Shown: positions 1 to 9,480, counted from the first letter of the stretch. The stretch: DNA of 64,000 bases from Coriobacteriia bacterium (GCA_030651765.1 JAUSBY010000001.1:124001-188000), one strand, 5' to 3'. Translations and numbers: made by a program. The notes: generated by a model not told the origin, from the sequence alone.

Positions 1-64
1 CGTCGAGCGCGTGGATCGGTGAGTCCACCGGCACGTACTGACCGAACGCGACGGGCACTCTCAT
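1..64 (-). CDS. ecfT: EcfT, energy-coupling factor transporter membrane subunit (N-terminal fragment)
   Basis: Only the first 21 codons lie in the window; the gene runs off the left edge. The start ATG overlaps the stop of ecfA2 (ATGA), which shows tight translational coupling. The visible peptide has the typical EcfT opening, with a Tyr-Val-Pro-x-Asp-Ser-Pro-x-His segment before the first membrane helix. EcfT is the scaffold that links the two ATPases to the substrate-binding S component in ECF vitamin or metal importers. The family match rests on this short N-terminal motif and on the two ATPase genes just upstream, an arrangement common after rplQ in Gram-positive bacteria. Confidence 0.75.
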   Translation of the reverse strand, partial: MRVPVAFGQYVPVDSPIHALD

Positions 65-891
65 CGGCGATCACCCCGTGCTGCCATGAGAACCCGCGCG
101 GCTTCCCGGGGCTCGAAGCCGATCGACGGGATGTGCGCACCTCGTTCGCGCGCGAGGAGCTGCGCGCGAACGACCTCGGGCAGGCGCAAGCCTGCGGACT
201 CGTACTCCCGGAATGCGTCGAACAGCGCCGCGACCGATCCGTCGAACACCGGTGCGCCCTCGCTAAGCGCAAGGACGTGATCGGCGTGACTCAGGAACTC
301 GTCGGGGTCGTGCGTGACGACCGCAACGCCGGCGCGCACGCGCTCAGCGGTGACAGCCGCTATGACATCGCGCCTCCCGCGCGAGTCGAGACCTGCCGTA
401 GGCTCGTCGAGCAGCAGGTATGGCGCTCGCATCGCCAGTGCGCCGGCGATCGCCGCGCGCCGCGCCTCCCCTCCCGAGAGCGTCAGCGGTGACCGTCCCC
501 CGAACGTGTCCGGGTCCAGTCCGACAGCGGCCAATGCGTCCGCCGCCACCACGTCGGGATCGTCGGCGCCCAGGTTGCCCGGGCCGAAGGCCACGTCGGC
601 CAACACGGACTCGGCGAAGAACTGCGACTCCGGGTTCTGGAACACGATCGCCACTTTGCCTCGAGCAGAACGCGCATCGGGGGCCGCGCCGTCTACCGTG
701 ACCGAGCCGGCCGAAGGCCGAAGCAGGCCCGCCAGCAACCGGAGCAGCGTTGACTTGCCCGAGCCTGTGGCACCGGCGATCACGAGCAGCTCGCCCGGCG
801 AGAGATCGAAGTCGACTCCCCGAAGCGCATCGATGCCGAAGCCGGTTCCCTGACCGTAGATGTAGCCGAGTCCGCGTGCGATCAGCGCCAT
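61..891 (-). CDS. ecfA2: EcfA2, energy-coupling factor transporter ATP-binding subunit 2
   Basis: A 276-aa ABC ATPase that would power uptake of vitamins or other micronutrients through the ECF module on the inner face of the membrane. Walker A is GATGSGKS at about residues 40-47, the Q-loop glutamine is near 85, the signature LSGGE at 138-142 and Walker B LLLDEP at 159-164. Its start overlaps the end of ecfA1 by about 10 bases and its stop overlaps the ecfT start, so the three are co-translated. Two different ECF ATPases side by side (A1 then A2) is the standard heterodimer arrangement. The substrate cannot be read from these genes because the S component is not visible. Confidence 0.93.
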   Translation of the reverse strand: MALIARGLGYIYGQGTGFGIDALRGVDFDLSPGELLVIAGATGSGKSTLLRLLAGLLRPSAGSVTVDGAAPDARSARGKVAIVFQNPESQFFAESVLADVAFGPGNLGADDPDVVAADALAAVGLDPDTFGGRSPLTLSGGEARRAAIAGALAMRAPYLLLDEPTAGLDSRGRRDVIAAVTAERVRAGVAVVTHDPDEFLSHADHVLALSEGAPVFDGSVAALFDAFREYESAGLRLPEVVRAQLLARERGAHIPSIGFEPREAARVLMAARGDRR

Positions 892-1694
892 AGCGCCTCC
901 ACAACCGACTCTGCGTCGAGCATGAGTGCAGGAACATCGATGCCCCGGGCTCTCAACCCGGCAGTCAGTACCGCCATGTGTGGCAGGTCGACGCCGTAAC
1001 GCTCGGCGCGCTCCGGCTCGCCTATCAGGCCGAGGGGAGTACCCTCGTAGACGATCCGACCCTCGGACAGGACGACCAGCCGATCGGCGTCGGCAGCCTC
1101 GGCCAGCTGATGGGTGATGTGCAGGATACCGACACCCTCGTCACGCAGCGTCTGCAGCACCGCCGCGACCTCGGCCCGCCCGGTGCCGTCGAGCATCGCG
1201 GTCGGCTCGTCGAGAACGAGGTACGCAGGGCACATCGCGAGCGCCCCGGCGATGGCAAGCCTCTGCTTCTGCCCGTCCGAGAGCAGATGGGGCTCACGTC
1301 GCTGCATCCCGGCGAGCCCGACAGCCTCAAGCGCATCATCGACGCGACGTCTGAGCTCTCCGGCAGGCACGCCCAAGTTCTCCGGCCCGAAGGCCACGTC
1401 CTCCTCGGCCACTGTTCCGACGATCTGGTTCTCCGGATTCTGCTGAACGAAGCCGACGCGACTTCGCACGTCCCACACAGCCGCGGCGTCACGCGTGTCC
1501 ATGCCGTCGACACTGACCGTCCCGGCCGACGGTAGCAGGAGCGCGTTACACAGGCGCGCAAGCGTGGACTTGCCCGAGCCGTTGGCACCGAGTAAGGCGA
1601 CGGACTCCCCCGGTGAGAGCGTGAGCGAGACGCCGTCGAGCGCCGGGCGTCCGGCACCCGGATAGACGACCATGACGTCCCGCACATCGATCAT
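882..1694 (-). CDS. ecfA1: EcfA1, energy-coupling factor transporter ATP-binding subunit 1
   Basis: A 270-aa ABC ATPase, partner of the following ecfA2. Walker A GANGSGKST lies at about residues 36-44; the signature is an LSDGQ-type motif followed by a LVLDEP Walker B. I chose the ATG at 1694 (MIDVRDV) because a strong AGGAGG stands seven bases before it; a longer reading frame adds 11 residues that run into the hairpin upstream and have no ribosome site. It lies 74 bases downstream of rplQ, as in many Gram-positive genomes where ecfA1-ecfA2-ecfT-truA follow the alpha operon. It may be transcribed partly by read-through from the ribosomal genes. Confidence 0.92.
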   Translation of the reverse strand: MIDVRDVMVVYPGAGRPALDGVSLTLSPGESVALLGANGSGKSTLARLCNALLLPSAGTVSVDGMDTRDAAAVWDVRSRVGFVQQNPENQIVGTVAEEDVAFGPENLGVPAGELRRRVDDALEAVGLAGMQRREPHLLSDGQKQRLAIAGALAMCPAYLVLDEPTAMLDGTGRAEVAAVLQTLRDEGVGILHITHQLAEAADADRLVVLSEGRIVYEGTPLGLIGEPERAERYGVDLPHMAVLTAGLRARGIDVPALMLDAESVVEALWR

Positions 1695-1711
1695 CGGCTT
1701 CCTCCTACGCG

Positions 1712-1744
1712 ACGGAGGGCCCCGCAACGAGCGAGACCCTCCGT
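1712..1744 (-). terminator. Stem-loop between rplQ and ecfA1
   Basis: A perfect 8-bp inverted repeat (ACGGAGGG at 1712-1719 with its complement at 1737-1744) encloses a 17-base loop. It lies after the rplQ stop and just before the ecfA1 ribosome site. There is no U-tract, so it may act as a partial terminator or an mRNA processing or stability element rather than a strong intrinsic terminator. Confidence 0.45.
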
Positions 1745-1768
1745 ACGCCAGACCCTCGCGGGCCGATA

Positions 1769-2122
1769 CTAGTCCACAAGCTCCATGATGACCATCGGAG
1801 CCGCATCGCCTTTGCGCGGGCCCAGCTTGAGGATGCGTGTGTAGCCACCCGGCCGCTCGGCGAACCGCGGTGCGATGTCGTCGAAGACCTTCTTCACCAG
1901 CGCCTGGTCGCCGAGCTCGGCGAGTGCCAGACGACGGGAGTGGACGTCCCCGCGCTTGCCCCAGGTGATGATGCGGTCCACAAGGGTCCGCACCTCCTTG
2001 GCGCGCGTTTCGGTCGTCTTGATCCGCTCGTTGGCGAGCAGGGCGGCGGCGAGGCTGCGAAGCATAGCCTTGGTGTGGCTCGCGTCGGTGCCGAGCTTGC
2101 GCCCCTTCTTCGCGTGTCTCAT
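1769..2122 (-). CDS. rplQ: Ribosomal protein bL17
   Basis: A 117-aa protein beginning [11 protein letters not shown], the classical L17 start, with the conserved [15 protein letters not shown] segment in the first half. L17 binds 23S rRNA near the exit tunnel of the 50S subunit. Length agrees with the short bacterial form (about 116-127 aa) without a C-terminal extension. It follows rpoA by 14 bases and is the last gene of the alpha operon (infA-rpmJ-rpsM-rpsK-rpsD-rpoA-rplQ), which is the universal position. A stem-loop follows before the ECF transporter genes. Confidence 0.98.
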   Translation of the reverse strand: MRHAKKGRKLGTDASHTKAMLRSLAAALLANERIKTTETRAKEVRTLVDRIITWGKRGDVHSRRLALAELGDQALVKKVFDDIAPRFAERPGGYTRILKLGPRKGDAAPMVIMELVD

Positions 2123-2136
2123 GTCCTCACGTTCTC

Positions 2137-3075
2137 CTAGCCTGCGAGACCCAGGCCCATGGCCTGGAGCTTGTCTTTGACTTCCTCGATCGACTTGGCG
2201 CCGAAGTTCCTGATGTTCAGCAAGTCGGCCTCACTGCACTCGGCCAGCTGACCGATGGTGTTGACGCCCCGCCGCTTCAGGCAGTTGTACGAACGGACCG
2301 AAAGGTCGAGCTCCTCGATCGGCGTGTCCAGCACGCGATCGCGCTCGTCGACCACTGTCTCGAAGATGCCGTCCTCGGGCATCTCGCTCTCGGCCTGCTC
2401 CAGGAACAGCATCATGTGCTCGTCTATGATGCGCGCGGCACGAGCCACGGCATCGGCCGGGGCCATCGCACCGTTGGTCTCTACCTCGAGCACGAGCTTG
2501 TCGTAGTCGGTCCGCTGACCGACACGGGTGTTCTCGACGACGTAGCTGCAGCGCGTCACCGGGCTGAACAGCGAGTCGACGGTGATGACACCCAGCGGAT
2601 CCTCGGGTCGCTTGTTGCGGTCCGCGGAAACGTAGCCGCGAGCGACACCGATACGGATGCTCATCTCCAGCCGCGCGCCCTTCTCGAGCGTCGCGATGAC
2701 GTGATCCGGGTTGATCAGTTCGAACTCGGTGGGGATCTTGAGATCCGCACCGGTCACGACCCTGGCTCCCGTTGCGTCGAGCGTGGCGACGCCATCGCCC
2801 TCGCCGATCCCGGTGTCGCTGAAGACGAGGCCCTTCACGTTGAGCACGATATCGGTGACGTCTTCACGGACGCCGGTGATGGTCGCAAACTCGTGCTGGA
2901 CTCCCTCGATCCGGATCGACGTCGCGGCTGCGCCTTGCAGCGACGACAACAGAACCCGGCGCATCGAATTACCGAGCGTGTAGCCGTAGCCACGCTCCAG
3001 CGGTTCGACGATATAGCGCGCGGTACGAGCGTCGATCTCGTCGACGGTCACCTGCGGCCTCATGAACTCGGTCAT
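2137..3075 (-). CDS. rpoA: DNA-directed RNA polymerase subunit alpha
   Basis: A 312-aa RNA polymerase alpha subunit. The N-terminal domain (about 1-225) carries the conserved [18 protein letters not shown] dimerisation segment; the C-terminal domain (about 245-312) has the helix-hairpin-helix with [18 protein letters not shown] that contacts UP elements and activators. The start at 3075 is chosen because AAGGAGG precedes MTEFMRPQ by eight bases; a frame extending 30 residues further upstream overlaps the end of rpsD and has no homologous content. It sits between rpsD and rplQ in the alpha operon, as in nearly all bacteria. Confidence 0.98.
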   Translation of the reverse strand: MTEFMRPQVTVDEIDARTARYIVEPLERGYGYTLGNSMRRVLLSSLQGAAATSIRIEGVQHEFATITGVREDVTDIVLNVKGLVFSDTGIGEGDGVATLDATGARVVTGADLKIPTEFELINPDHVIATLEKGARLEMSIRIGVARGYVSADRNKRPEDPLGVITVDSLFSPVTRCSYVVENTRVGQRTDYDKLVLEVETNGAMAPADAVARAARIIDEHMMLFLEQAESEMPEDGIFETVVDERDRVLDTPIEELDLSVRSYNCLKRRGVNTIGQLAECSEADLLNIRNFGAKSIEEVKDKLQAMGLGLAG

Positions 3076-3106
3076 GCGTGATGCCTCCTTGGCTGGCAAG
3101 GCGTGG

Positions 3107-3733
3107 TTACTTGGAGTAGAGCTCGACGATGAGCTGCTCGCGCAGCGGAGCGTCGATCTGTTCACGGGCGGGCAGCGACAGGACCTTGCCCTGTAGCTTC
3201 TCGACGTCGACCTCGAGCCAGCCCGGAACCTCGATCTTCGACGAGGAGATCAGGGCGGCCTTCAGCGTCGTCAGGTCCCGCGACTTCTCGGTGACCGCGA
3301 TAAGCACGCCCGGCCGAACACGGAACGAAGGGATATTCACCCGGCGACCGTCCACCGTGAAGTGGCCATGACGCACGAGCTGACGAGCCTCATCGCGAGA
3401 CGCGGCGAAGCCGAGTCTGTACACGACGTTGTCGAGACGGCTTTCCAGCAGCCGGAGCAGGTTCTCGCCGGTGATGCCGGGCTGACGCGTCGCGAGCTGG
3501 TAGTACGTGCGGAACTGCTTCTCCAGAACGCCATAGATGCGCTTGGCCTTCTGCTTCTCACGCAGCTGCACGCGGTACTCCGAGTCGCGGGGGCGCTTCT
3601 TGCCCGCCTGACCCGGGGGGTACGGGCGCTTCTCGATGCCACACTTGTCCGTGTAGCACCGGTCGCCCTTGAGGAATAGCTTTTCACCTTCACGGCGGCA
3701 CTGCCTGCAGTCCGCCCCTGTGTAACGTGCCAT
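3107..3733 (-). CDS. rpsD: Ribosomal protein uS4, zinc-binding type
   Basis: A 208-aa S4, a primary 16S rRNA binder that nucleates 30S assembly. The N-terminus has the cysteine set CRQC...CYTDKC, the metal-binding (C+) form of S4. The S4 RNA-binding domain with [12 protein letters not shown] and the [17 protein letters not shown] segment follows at about residues 95-150. The reading frame is open a further 94 codons upstream, into rpsK, but [12 protein letters not shown] at 3733 is the family start and has an AGGAGGAACG ribosome site. It lies 20 bases after rpsK. In other bacteria S4 represses its own operon. Confidence 0.97.
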   Translation of the reverse strand: MARYTGADCRQCRREGEKLFLKGDRCYTDKCGIEKRPYPPGQAGKKRPRDSEYRVQLREKQKAKRIYGVLEKQFRTYYQLATRQPGITGENLLRLLESRLDNVVYRLGFAASRDEARQLVRHGHFTVDGRRVNIPSFRVRPGVLIAVTEKSRDLTTLKAALISSSKIEVPGWLEVDVEKLQGKVLSLPAREQIDAPLREQLIVELYSK

Positions 3734-3753
3734 AGAGGTCGTTCCTCCTGAAA

Positions 3754-4155
3754 CTACACGCGGCGGCGCTTGCGCTGCCGGCAGCCGTTGTGCGGGACAG
3801 GGGTGCGGTCCTGGATGCTCGTGATCTCCAGGCCTGCGGCCTGCAGCGAGCGGATCGCGGTCTCGCGGCCGGAGCCGGGACCTTTCACGAACACGGACAC
3901 CTTGCGGACTCCGTGCTCCTGCGCAAGCTTGGCACACTGCTCGGCCGCAAGCTGAGCGGCGAACGGCGTGGACTTGCGCGAGCCCTTGAAGCCCACCTGA
4001 CCGGCGGACTTCCACGCGATCACGTTGCCCGAAGGGTCGGTGATCGAGATGATCGTGTTGTTGAACGTGCTCTTGATGTAGGCCTGACCGACAGCGATGT
4101 TCTTGCGCTCGCTACGGCGTACCCGTGTCTTGGCGCTCTTCTTCTTGGTGGCCAT
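3754..4155 (-). CDS. rpsK: Ribosomal protein uS11
   Basis: A 133-aa S11, which lies on the 30S platform near the E site and interacts with S7. The conserved core [20 protein letters not shown] and the C-terminal CRQRKRRRV tail are complete. It starts three bases after the stop of rpsM, so the two are almost certainly co-translated. Length and motifs are typical of the bacterial family, and the gene order rpsM-rpsK-rpsD-rpoA is the usual alpha operon. Confidence 0.98.
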   Translation of the reverse strand: MATKKKSAKTRVRRSERKNIAVGQAYIKSTFNNTIISITDPSGNVIAWKSAGQVGFKGSRKSTPFAAQLAAEQCAKLAQEHGVRKVSVFVKGPGSGRETAIRSLQAAGLEITSIQDRTPVPHNGCRQRKRRRV

Positions 4156-4158
4156 GTG

Positions 4159-4533
4159 CTACTTGCCCTTCTTCTTTGCGCCGATCTGGCGACGCGGGCC
4201 CTTGCGGGTGCGCGCGTTGGTGTGCGTCCGCTGCCCGCGAACCGGCAGACCCTTGCGATGGCGTAGACCGCGATAGCAGCCGATCTCCATCAGGCGCTTG
4301 ATGTTCTGGCTGACCTCGCGACGGAGGTCACCCTCGACCTTGAGGTTCCGATCGATGAACTCGCGCAACCGGACGACCTCTTCTTCCGTGAGGTTCCTGA
4401 CGCGCGTGTCCGGGTTGATACCCGACTCGCGCAGAATGCGCTGGGCAGTCGTGAGACCGATCCCGAAGATATAGGTCAAGCCGATCTCCACGCGCTTTTC
4501 GCGCGGGAGGTCGACGCCTGCGATGCGTGCCAA
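4159..4533 (-). CDS. rpsM: Ribosomal protein uS13
   Basis: A 124-aa S13 from the head of the 30S subunit, which contacts the P-site tRNA and forms bridges to the 50S. It begins [21 protein letters not shown] and ends in the basic [14 protein letters not shown] tail that reaches the tRNA. The start codon is TTG at 4533, supported by an AGGAGGGAG ribosome site about seven bases ahead and by the family N-terminus; no ATG fits. It follows rpmJ by about 20 bases and precedes rpsK by three. Confidence 0.97.
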   Translation of the reverse strand: MARIAGVDLPREKRVEIGLTYIFGIGLTTAQRILRESGINPDTRVRNLTEEEVVRLREFIDRNLKVEGDLRREVSQNIKRLMEIGCYRGLRHRKGLPVRGQRTHTNARTRKGPRRQIGAKKKGK

Positions 4534-4552
4534 AGCCCGCTCCCTCCTGTGC

Positions 4553-4666
4553 CTAGCCCTGCCGTTGCTTGTGGCGCGGGTTCTCGCAGATCACGAGAAC
4601 ACGCCCATGGCGACGGATGATCTTGCACTTCTCACACATTCTCTTGACCGAAGGTCTGACTTTCAT
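4553..4666 (-). CDS. rpmJ: Ribosomal protein bL36, zinc-binding type
   Basis: A 37-aa protein read directly from the sequence: it begins [15 protein letters not shown] and ends NPRHKQRQG. The C-x2-C pair, a later Cys and a His form the zinc-ribbon of the C+ form of L36, the smallest protein of the 50S subunit. It lies between infA and rpsM, its standard position in the alpha operon. The start ATG at 4664-4666 has an AGGA stretch eight bases before it. The gene is short enough to be missed by automatic gene finding. Confidence 0.95.
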   Translation of the reverse strand: MKVRPSVKRMCEKCKIIRRHGRVLVICENPRHKQRQG

Positions 4667-4789
4667 CTGGTCATCCTCAATCGCTTAACCGTCGAAGCAT
4701 CTATCGTGTCGCCCAGCCGCAGGCGTGGTCTTTCGCGCATGACACTAACACGGTACCGGGTGTCTCCATGACCCCGGCTGAAACGAGTG

Positions 4790-5011
4790 CTACTTGAACC
4801 GGTAGGTGATCCGTCCTCGGCTCAGATCGTACGGCGAAAGCTCCACGACCACCTTGTCGCCAGGAAGGATACGAATGTAGTGCATCCGCATCTTGCCCGA
4901 GATGTGGGCGAGCATCTTGTGACCGTTATCGAGCTCCACCCGGAACATAGCATTGGGTAGAGCTTCGAGGACGGTGCCCTCCATCTCTATCGCATCTTCG
5001 CGTTTAGCCAA
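4790..5011 (-). CDS. infA: Translation initiation factor IF-1
   Basis: A 73-aa OB-fold protein, [14 protein letters not shown] at its start and [12 protein letters not shown] at its end, full length for IF-1. IF-1 binds the A site of the 30S subunit during initiation and helps IF-2 and IF-3. The start codon is TTG at 5011 (the family start MAK), with AAGG five bases upstream; rpsM downstream also uses TTG. It lies 78 bases after map. The 123-base gap to rpmJ is AT-richer than its surroundings, but I see no convincing promoter in it. Confidence 0.97.
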   Translation of the reverse strand: MAKREDAIEMEGTVLEALPNAMFRVELDNGHKMLAHISGKMRMHYIRILPGDKVVVELSPYDLSRGRITYRFK

Positions 5012-5089
5012 GGAGGCCTTTTCCCTTCCACGGAGCGGTGAAGTCGCAAAACGGCAGTATATCCAATCCGGGCACTCGCGTCCACCTCT

Positions 5090-5836
5090 TCACTCGAGTG
5101 TCAGGATCATGGGACCCGCATCGGTGACGGCCACCGTGTGCTCGAAGTGCGCCGAGAGGCTCCCGTCCTCGGTGACCACCGTCCAACCGTCGTCGAGAGA
5201 CCTGACGTCGGCGCGACCGGCATTGATCATCGGCTCGATGGCCAACACCATGCCCGCCTTCAGCGTCGGACCGGTGCCGGCCCGACCGTAGTTGGGCACC
5301 TGAGGGTCCTCGTGCATCGAACGGCCGATGCCATGGCCGACGTACTCGCGCACGACCGAGAAGCCCGCCCCCTCGGCTACCGTCTGGACCGCAGACGAGA
5401 TGTCATGCAGACGCATCCCGGGGATGCAGCGCGTGATGCCGGCCGCGAGCGATTCGCGTGTGGCATCCATGAGCGCACGGGCCTCGGGCAAGACTGCACC
5501 GACAGCGAACGTCATGGCCGAATCGCCGTAGTAGCCGTCCACGATGGCGCCGCAGTCCACCGAGACGATCTGCCCCTCCAGAAGCACGCGATCGCCAGGG
5601 ATCCCGTGAACGACCTCACCGTCCACGGAAGTACACAGCGTCGCAGGGAACCCGTGGTAGCCCTTGAAGGCGGGCAACGCCCCCGCTTCGCGGATCACCG
5701 CCTCGGCACGTTGGTCAAGCTCGCGAGTGGTGACGCCCGGCCGAACCGCTTCGCCGACATGGCGCAGGGCAGCAGCCGTGATTCGGCCAGCCTCGCGCAT
5801 GATCGCGAGCTCCTCGGCAGACTTGATCACGATCAC
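5090..5836 (-). CDS. map: Methionine aminopeptidase, type I
   Basis: A 248-aa type Ia enzyme that removes the initiator methionine from nascent proteins. The pita-bread metal ligands are visible: the Asp in VSVDCGAIVDGYYGDSAMTF (both Asp ligands), the His in GHGIGRSMHE, the Glu in LAIEPMIN and the final Glu in VVTEDGSLSAHFEHT. There is no N-terminal zinc finger or SH3-binding extension, so it is the basic bacterial form. The start is GTG at 5836, two bases after the adk stop. adk-map-infA is a common order at the end of the spc operon. Confidence 0.97.
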   Translation of the reverse strand: MIVIKSAEELAIMREAGRITAAALRHVGEAVRPGVTTRELDQRAEAVIREAGALPAFKGYHGFPATLCTSVDGEVVHGIPGDRVLLEGQIVSVDCGAIVDGYYGDSAMTFAVGAVLPEARALMDATRESLAAGITRCIPGMRLHDISSAVQTVAEGAGFSVVREYVGHGIGRSMHEDPQVPNYGRAGTGPTLKAGMVLAIEPMINAGRADVRSLDDGWTVVTEDGSLSAHFEHTVAVTDAGPMILTLE

Positions 5837-5838
5837 CG

Positions 5839-6492
5839 CTATCGGAGTCCGTTCAGGATGTCATCGATCGATGCGAAGACATCCGCCGGAGTGCGGTTCC
5901 CGTCAACGGTGTGGAGGATCCCGGCCGCGTCGTAGTACGGCACGAGCTTGCTCGTCTGCGCCTCATACGCTTCGAGCCGCTTGCGCACCGTCGCCTCGAC
6001 GTCGTCATCGCGCTGATAGACCTCTCCGCCGCACTCGTCGCAGATGCCCGGACTCGCGGGCGGATCGGTGACGATGTTGTAGACGCGCCCGCACGAGCGA
6101 CACTGACGGCGCGACGTGATGCGCGCGACGATCGCTTCGGGGTCCACCTCGACGTTGATGACGGCGTCGAGGGCAAGGCCGCCGGCCGCAAGCGCCGCTG
6201 ACAGGGCATCGGCCTGCGGGACCGTGCGCGGGAAGCCGTCGAACAGCACGCCGCGCTCCACCGCATCCGACTGCGTGATGCGGTCAGCTACGAGGCCGAT
6301 GACCACGTCGTCCGGCACGAGTCCGCCTTCATCCATATGGCGCTTGGCCTCCATGCCGAGCGGCGTCTGGTCTGCGACCGCCTTGCGGAGGATGTCACCG
6401 GTGGACAAGTGCACCAGGCCGTAGTCCTCGACGATACGAGCCGCCTGCGTTCCCTTGCCGGCGCCCGGAGCGCCGAGCAGCATGACGTTCAT
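5839..6492 (-). CDS. adk: Adenylate kinase, zinc-LID type
   Basis: A 217-aa kinase interconverting ATP + AMP and 2 ADP in the cytoplasm. The P-loop GAPGAGKGTQA is at residues 7-17, the AMP-binding LSTGDILR follows, and the DGFPRT motif is near residue 87. The LID (about 126-165) carries two Cys pairs, CRSCG and CDECGG, the structural zinc site typical of Gram-positive enzymes. The gene lies between secY and map, with two bases to map, so it belongs to the spc operon. A strong stem-loop sits in the gap between secY and adk. Confidence 0.97.
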   Translation of the reverse strand: MNVMLLGAPGAGKGTQAARIVEDYGLVHLSTGDILRKAVADQTPLGMEAKRHMDEGGLVPDDVVIGLVADRITQSDAVERGVLFDGFPRTVPQADALSAALAAGGLALDAVINVEVDPEAIVARITSRRQCRSCGRVYNIVTDPPASPGICDECGGEVYQRDDDVEATVRKRLEAYEAQTSKLVPYYDAAGILHTVDGNRTPADVFASIDDILNGLR

Positions 6493-6515
6493 CGTTCCCT
6501 CCCGTCTGGCATGAG

Positions 6516-6543
6516 GCCGCAGAGCGAAGTCTCGCTCTGCGGC
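6516..6543 (-). terminator. Perfect 12-bp stem-loop between secY and adk
   Basis: GCCGCAGAGCGA at 6516-6527 pairs perfectly with 6532-6543 around a four-base loop. It lies after the secY stop and 24 bases upstream of the adk start on the minus strand. A second, weaker stem lies at about 6560-6580. There is no U-tract. It could attenuate transcription into adk-map-infA, or protect or process the mRNA. Confidence 0.6.
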
Positions 6544-6587
6544 GCTCGATGTCCTACCTCAACGGGTGCGCAAGCGCCCGTCGCCTA

Positions 6588-7850
6588 CTACTTGAAGAAG
6601 CCGTCGTAGTGCCTCATCTGGAGCTGGCTCTCGAGTTGACGCATGGTCTCGAGTGCAACACCGACCATGATGAGGATCGAGGTGCCGCCGAACGCCTGCA
6701 CGAGCGGGTCGCCCGTTTGCTGAAACAGGATCTGCGGCATGACCGCGATCGCTGCCAGGAACAACGCGCCCGGCAGCGTGATCCGATTGAGCACGTTCTC
6801 GATGTACTGCGACGTTGCCTTACCCGGACGAACGCCGGGGATGAAGCCGCCGTTCTTTCGCAGGTTGTCCGCAGTATCGATCGGGTTGAACACAAGCGCC
6901 GTATAGAAGTACGTGAAGAACACGATGAGCACGCCGTAGAGCGTTATGTGGATCCACCCACTCGAGAGCGCCGCCGAGAAGCGCTGCAGCCACGCGACAT
7001 CGGTGAAGAAGCGGGCGATCGTCGTCGGGAAGAGCAGGATCGACGAGGCGAAGATGATGGGAATCACGTTCGCACCGTTGACCTTCAGCGGTATGTACGT
7101 CCCCACCCCGCCGTAGACCCGTCGGCCCACGACACGCTTGGCGTACTGGACGGGAATCCTGCGCTGACCGCGCTCCATGAACACGACGGCGGCCACCACG
7201 CTCAGTGAGATAAGCAGCATGAGCACCATGAGCAGTGTGTTCACCTGGAACGACGCGACAATGGTCTGCGGGAAGCGCGACACGATGCTCGCGAAGATGA
7301 TGAGCGACATGCCGTTGCCGATGCCACGCTGTGTGATGAGCTCACCCATCCACATGATGGCCGCGGTGCCCGCAATCAGGCTGATCACGATGATGATCTC
7401 GTTCATCAGCCCGAAGTCGATACCGAGCCCACCGCTGGAAACGGGCGCCTGGAACACGGTCAGGAGACCGAACGACTCCAGGAGCGCGATGCCGAGCGTC
7501 ATATAGCGTGCGGTCTGCGTGATCTTCCGCTGACCTGCCTCGCCTTCCTTCGACCACCTCTCGATGGTCGGAACGACCGCCTGCAGCAGCTGCATGATGA
7601 TCGTCGCCGTGATGTACGGCATGATGCCCAGGGCGAAGATCGCGAAGTTCTCGAGCGCACCACCTGCGAACAGGTTCAGGAGGCCGAGTGCGCTTCCCGC
7701 GCCCTGTACCAGGTCCTTCACGTCGGCGGGGTTCACCCCGGGCACGGGGATGTGCGCGCCGACACGGTACAGCGCGATGATCGCCAGCGTGAAGATGATC
7801 TTCTTCCGGAGGTCAGGGATACGCAGTGCGTTACGGATCGCTTCGATCAC
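6588..7850 (-). CDS. secY: Protein translocase subunit SecY
   Basis: A 420-aa integral membrane protein with about ten helices, the channel of the Sec translocon that works with SecE (also in this window) and SecA. Conserved family segments include [30 protein letters not shown], the [15 protein letters not shown] cytoplasmic loop and the [21 protein letters not shown] loop. The start is GTG at 7850, overlapping the rplO stop by four bases (GTGA), so it is translationally coupled. Gene position after rplO and before adk is standard for the spc operon. Confidence 0.98.
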   Translation of the reverse strand: MIEAIRNALRIPDLRKKIIFTLAIIALYRVGAHIPVPGVNPADVKDLVQGAGSALGLLNLFAGGALENFAIFALGIMPYITATIIMQLLQAVVPTIERWSKEGEAGQRKITQTARYMTLGIALLESFGLLTVFQAPVSSGGLGIDFGLMNEIIIVISLIAGTAAIMWMGELITQRGIGNGMSLIIFASIVSRFPQTIVASFQVNTLLMVLMLLISLSVVAAVVFMERGQRRIPVQYAKRVVGRRVYGGVGTYIPLKVNGANVIPIIFASSILLFPTTIARFFTDVAWLQRFSAALSSGWIHITLYGVLIVFFTYFYTALVFNPIDTADNLRKNGGFIPGVRPGKATSQYIENVLNRITLPGALFLAAIAVMPQILFQQTGDPLVQAFGGTSILIMVGVALETMRQLESQLQMRHYDGFFK

Positions 7851-8293
7851 GTGAGATCGACCGTCCCTCCCGCAGCCTCGATCTTCGCCCGGGCCGGCGC
7901 GGAGATCTTGTCCACTTTGACGGTGAGTGCCTTCGTCAGGTCGCCATCGCCGAGTACCTTCACCGGCGTGGTCTTACTCTTGATGACGCCATGGGCGAAC
8001 AGGGTGTCCACGTCTACCACCTCACCGGCAGCGTAGAGCTCCTCGAGGCGGCCTACGTTGACTATCGCATACTCGACACGGTTCCGGTTCTTGAACCCGC
8101 CGAGCTTCGGCATGCGCATGTGCAGCGGGTTCTGACCACCCTCGAAACCAGGACCCTTGCCGCCGCCGGAGCGGGAGTTCTGGCCCTTGTCACCTCGGCC
8201 AGCCGTGGTGCCGTGGCCGCTGGCGTTACCCCGGCCGACCCGCTTACGGGACTTGCGTGACCCTGGAGCGGGGAACAGATCGTGCAACTGCAT
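7847..8293 (-). CDS. rplO: Ribosomal protein uL15
   Basis: A 148-aa L15, a late-assembly 50S protein with a glycine- and arginine-rich extended N-terminus ([20 protein letters not shown]...) that threads into 23S rRNA and a globular C-terminal domain with [21 protein letters not shown]. It overlaps secY by four bases. The 89-base gap between rpmD and rplO is unusually long for this operon and contains small GC-rich hairpins. Confidence 0.98.
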   Translation of the reverse strand: MQLHDLFPAPGSRKSRKRVGRGNASGHGTTAGRGDKGQNSRSGGGKGPGFEGGQNPLHMRMPKLGGFKNRNRVEYAIVNVGRLEELYAAGEVVDVDTLFAHGVIKSKTTPVKVLGDGDLTKALTVKVDKISAPARAKIEAAGGTVDLT

Positions 8294-8315
8294 TATGACT
8301 CCCTTGTCGCTTCTG

Positions 8316-8332
8316 ACCCGGGACTCCCGGGT
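8316..8332 (-). other. Small stem-loop between rpmD and rplO
   Basis: ACCCGGG at 8316-8322 pairs perfectly with CCCGGGT at 8326-8332 around three bases; a second GCCGGC/GCCGGC-type repeat follows at about 8334-8356. Both are in the intergenic gap on the transcribed strand. No U-tract is present. A processing or stability element is more likely than a terminator. Confidence 0.35.
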
Positions 8333-8382
8333 TGCCGGCCGCTCGCCGCCGGCTGACTGGTCGTGGGGCGGTAGAGCCCCGC

Positions 8383-8574
8383 CTAGACCTCATCCACCCG
8401 GACGAGGTGCTTCACCTTGAACACCATGCCGCGGATGACCGGCGTGTCGGCCTGCTCCACGGTGTCGTTCATGCGCTTCAGACCGAGTGCGCGAACAGTG
8501 GCCTTCTGGTCCTTCGGAAGGCCGATCGCGCTTCTCACCTGAGTGATCTTCAGCATCTTCTCTGCCTTGGCCAT
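8383..8574 (-). CDS. rpmD: Ribosomal protein uL30
   Basis: A 63-aa L30 of the 50S subunit with the family pattern [27 protein letters not shown] followed by [11 protein letters not shown]. It is six bases downstream of rpsE. The first six residues before the second Met (MAKAEKM) may be part of the protein or the start may be at that inner Met; the outer start is kept because it has the better spacing to rpsE. Confidence 0.95.
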   Translation of the reverse strand: MAKAEKMLKITQVRSAIGLPKDQKATVRALGLKRMNDTVEQADTPVIRGMVFKVKHLVRVDEV

Positions 8575-8580
8575 TTCCGA

Positions 8581-9093
8581 CTACCCTTTCTTGCCGTAGA
8601 TCTCGCCGACGGACTTGCCGCGGCTGCGTGCGACCTCGGCCGGGCTCTTGAGCTGCCTCAGGCCATCGGCCGCTGCCTTGACGATGTTCAGCGCGTTGCT
8701 CGTACCGAGTGACTTGGACAGCACGTCCTGCACGCCGCCGAGCTCGAGGAGCGCACGAACGGGGCCGCCGGCGATGACACCGGCACCGGGTGCGGCAGGC
8801 TTCAGGAGAACACGGCCGGCACCGAACCGGCCGGTGACCGTGTGCGGGATGGTGGTACCGGCCAGCGGGAACGTGAACATGTTCTTCTTCGCGTCCTCGA
8901 TGCCCTTCTTGATCGCAACCGGCACCTCGGCAGCCTTGCCCATGCCGACGCCAACGCGACCGTTGCCGTCACCGACGACGACGAGAGCCGTCAGCGAGAA
9001 GCGCCGACCACCCTTGACGACCTTGGCGACCCGATTGATGTAGACCACGCGCTCCTGGATCTCGGAGACCGGAGCACCGCTCTCATACGCCAT
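8581..9093 (-). CDS. rpsE: Ribosomal protein uS5
   Basis: A 170-aa S5, which helps fidelity and tRNA entry in the 30S subunit. The N-terminal double-stranded-RNA-like domain (about 12-75) has the [21 protein letters not shown] segment, including the loop whose changes give spectinomycin resistance in other bacteria; the C-terminal fold contains [23 protein letters not shown]. Length and order (rplR-rpsE-rpmD) are typical. Confidence 0.98.
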   Translation of the reverse strand: MAYESGAPVSEIQERVVYINRVAKVVKGGRRFSLTALVVVGDGNGRVGVGMGKAAEVPVAIKKGIEDAKKNMFTFPLAGTTIPHTVTGRFGAGRVLLKPAAPGAGVIAGGPVRALLELGGVQDVLSKSLGTSNALNIVKAAADGLRQLKSPAEVARSRGKSVGEIYGKKG

Positions 9094-9111
9094 AGTGGAT
9101 TCTCCTGTCTC

Positions 9112-9480
9112 TTAGAACTTCAGGCCCGCTTCGCGGGCTCCCTCGGCGAGGGCAGCCACACGACCGTGGTACAGGCGGCCACCGCGGTCGAACACGACCT
9201 CGGTGATGCCTGCCTCCAGCGCGCGGCGACCGATCGCCTCGCCGACAGCGCGAGCGGCGTCGGCGTTCGCGCCGGACTTCAGTGCCGAGCGCAGATCCGG
9301 ATCGATCGACGACGCGGAGGCCAGCGTCTGGCCGGCGACATCATCGATGAGCTGCGCGTAGATGTGCAGGTTGCTGCGGCTGACCCGCAGGCGTGGGCGC
9401 TCGGCAGTGCCGCTCACCTTCCCGCGGACACGACGCTGGCGGCGGGCGAGACCTGCTGCCTTCGCTTTCGTCTTATCCAT
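9112..9480 (-). CDS. rplR: Ribosomal protein uL18
   Basis: A 122-aa L18, which carries 5S rRNA to the 50S subunit together with L5. A lysine/arginine-rich N-terminus is followed by [20 protein letters not shown] and the C-terminal [24 protein letters not shown] signature. It lies 18 bases before rpsE and 54 bases after rplF, in standard spc order. Confidence 0.98.
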   Translation of the reverse strand: MDKTKAKAAGLARRQRRVRGKVSGTAERPRLRVSRSNLHIYAQLIDDVAGQTLASASSIDPDLRSALKSGANADAARAVGEAIGRRALEAGITEVVFDRGGRLYHGRVAALAEGAREAGLKF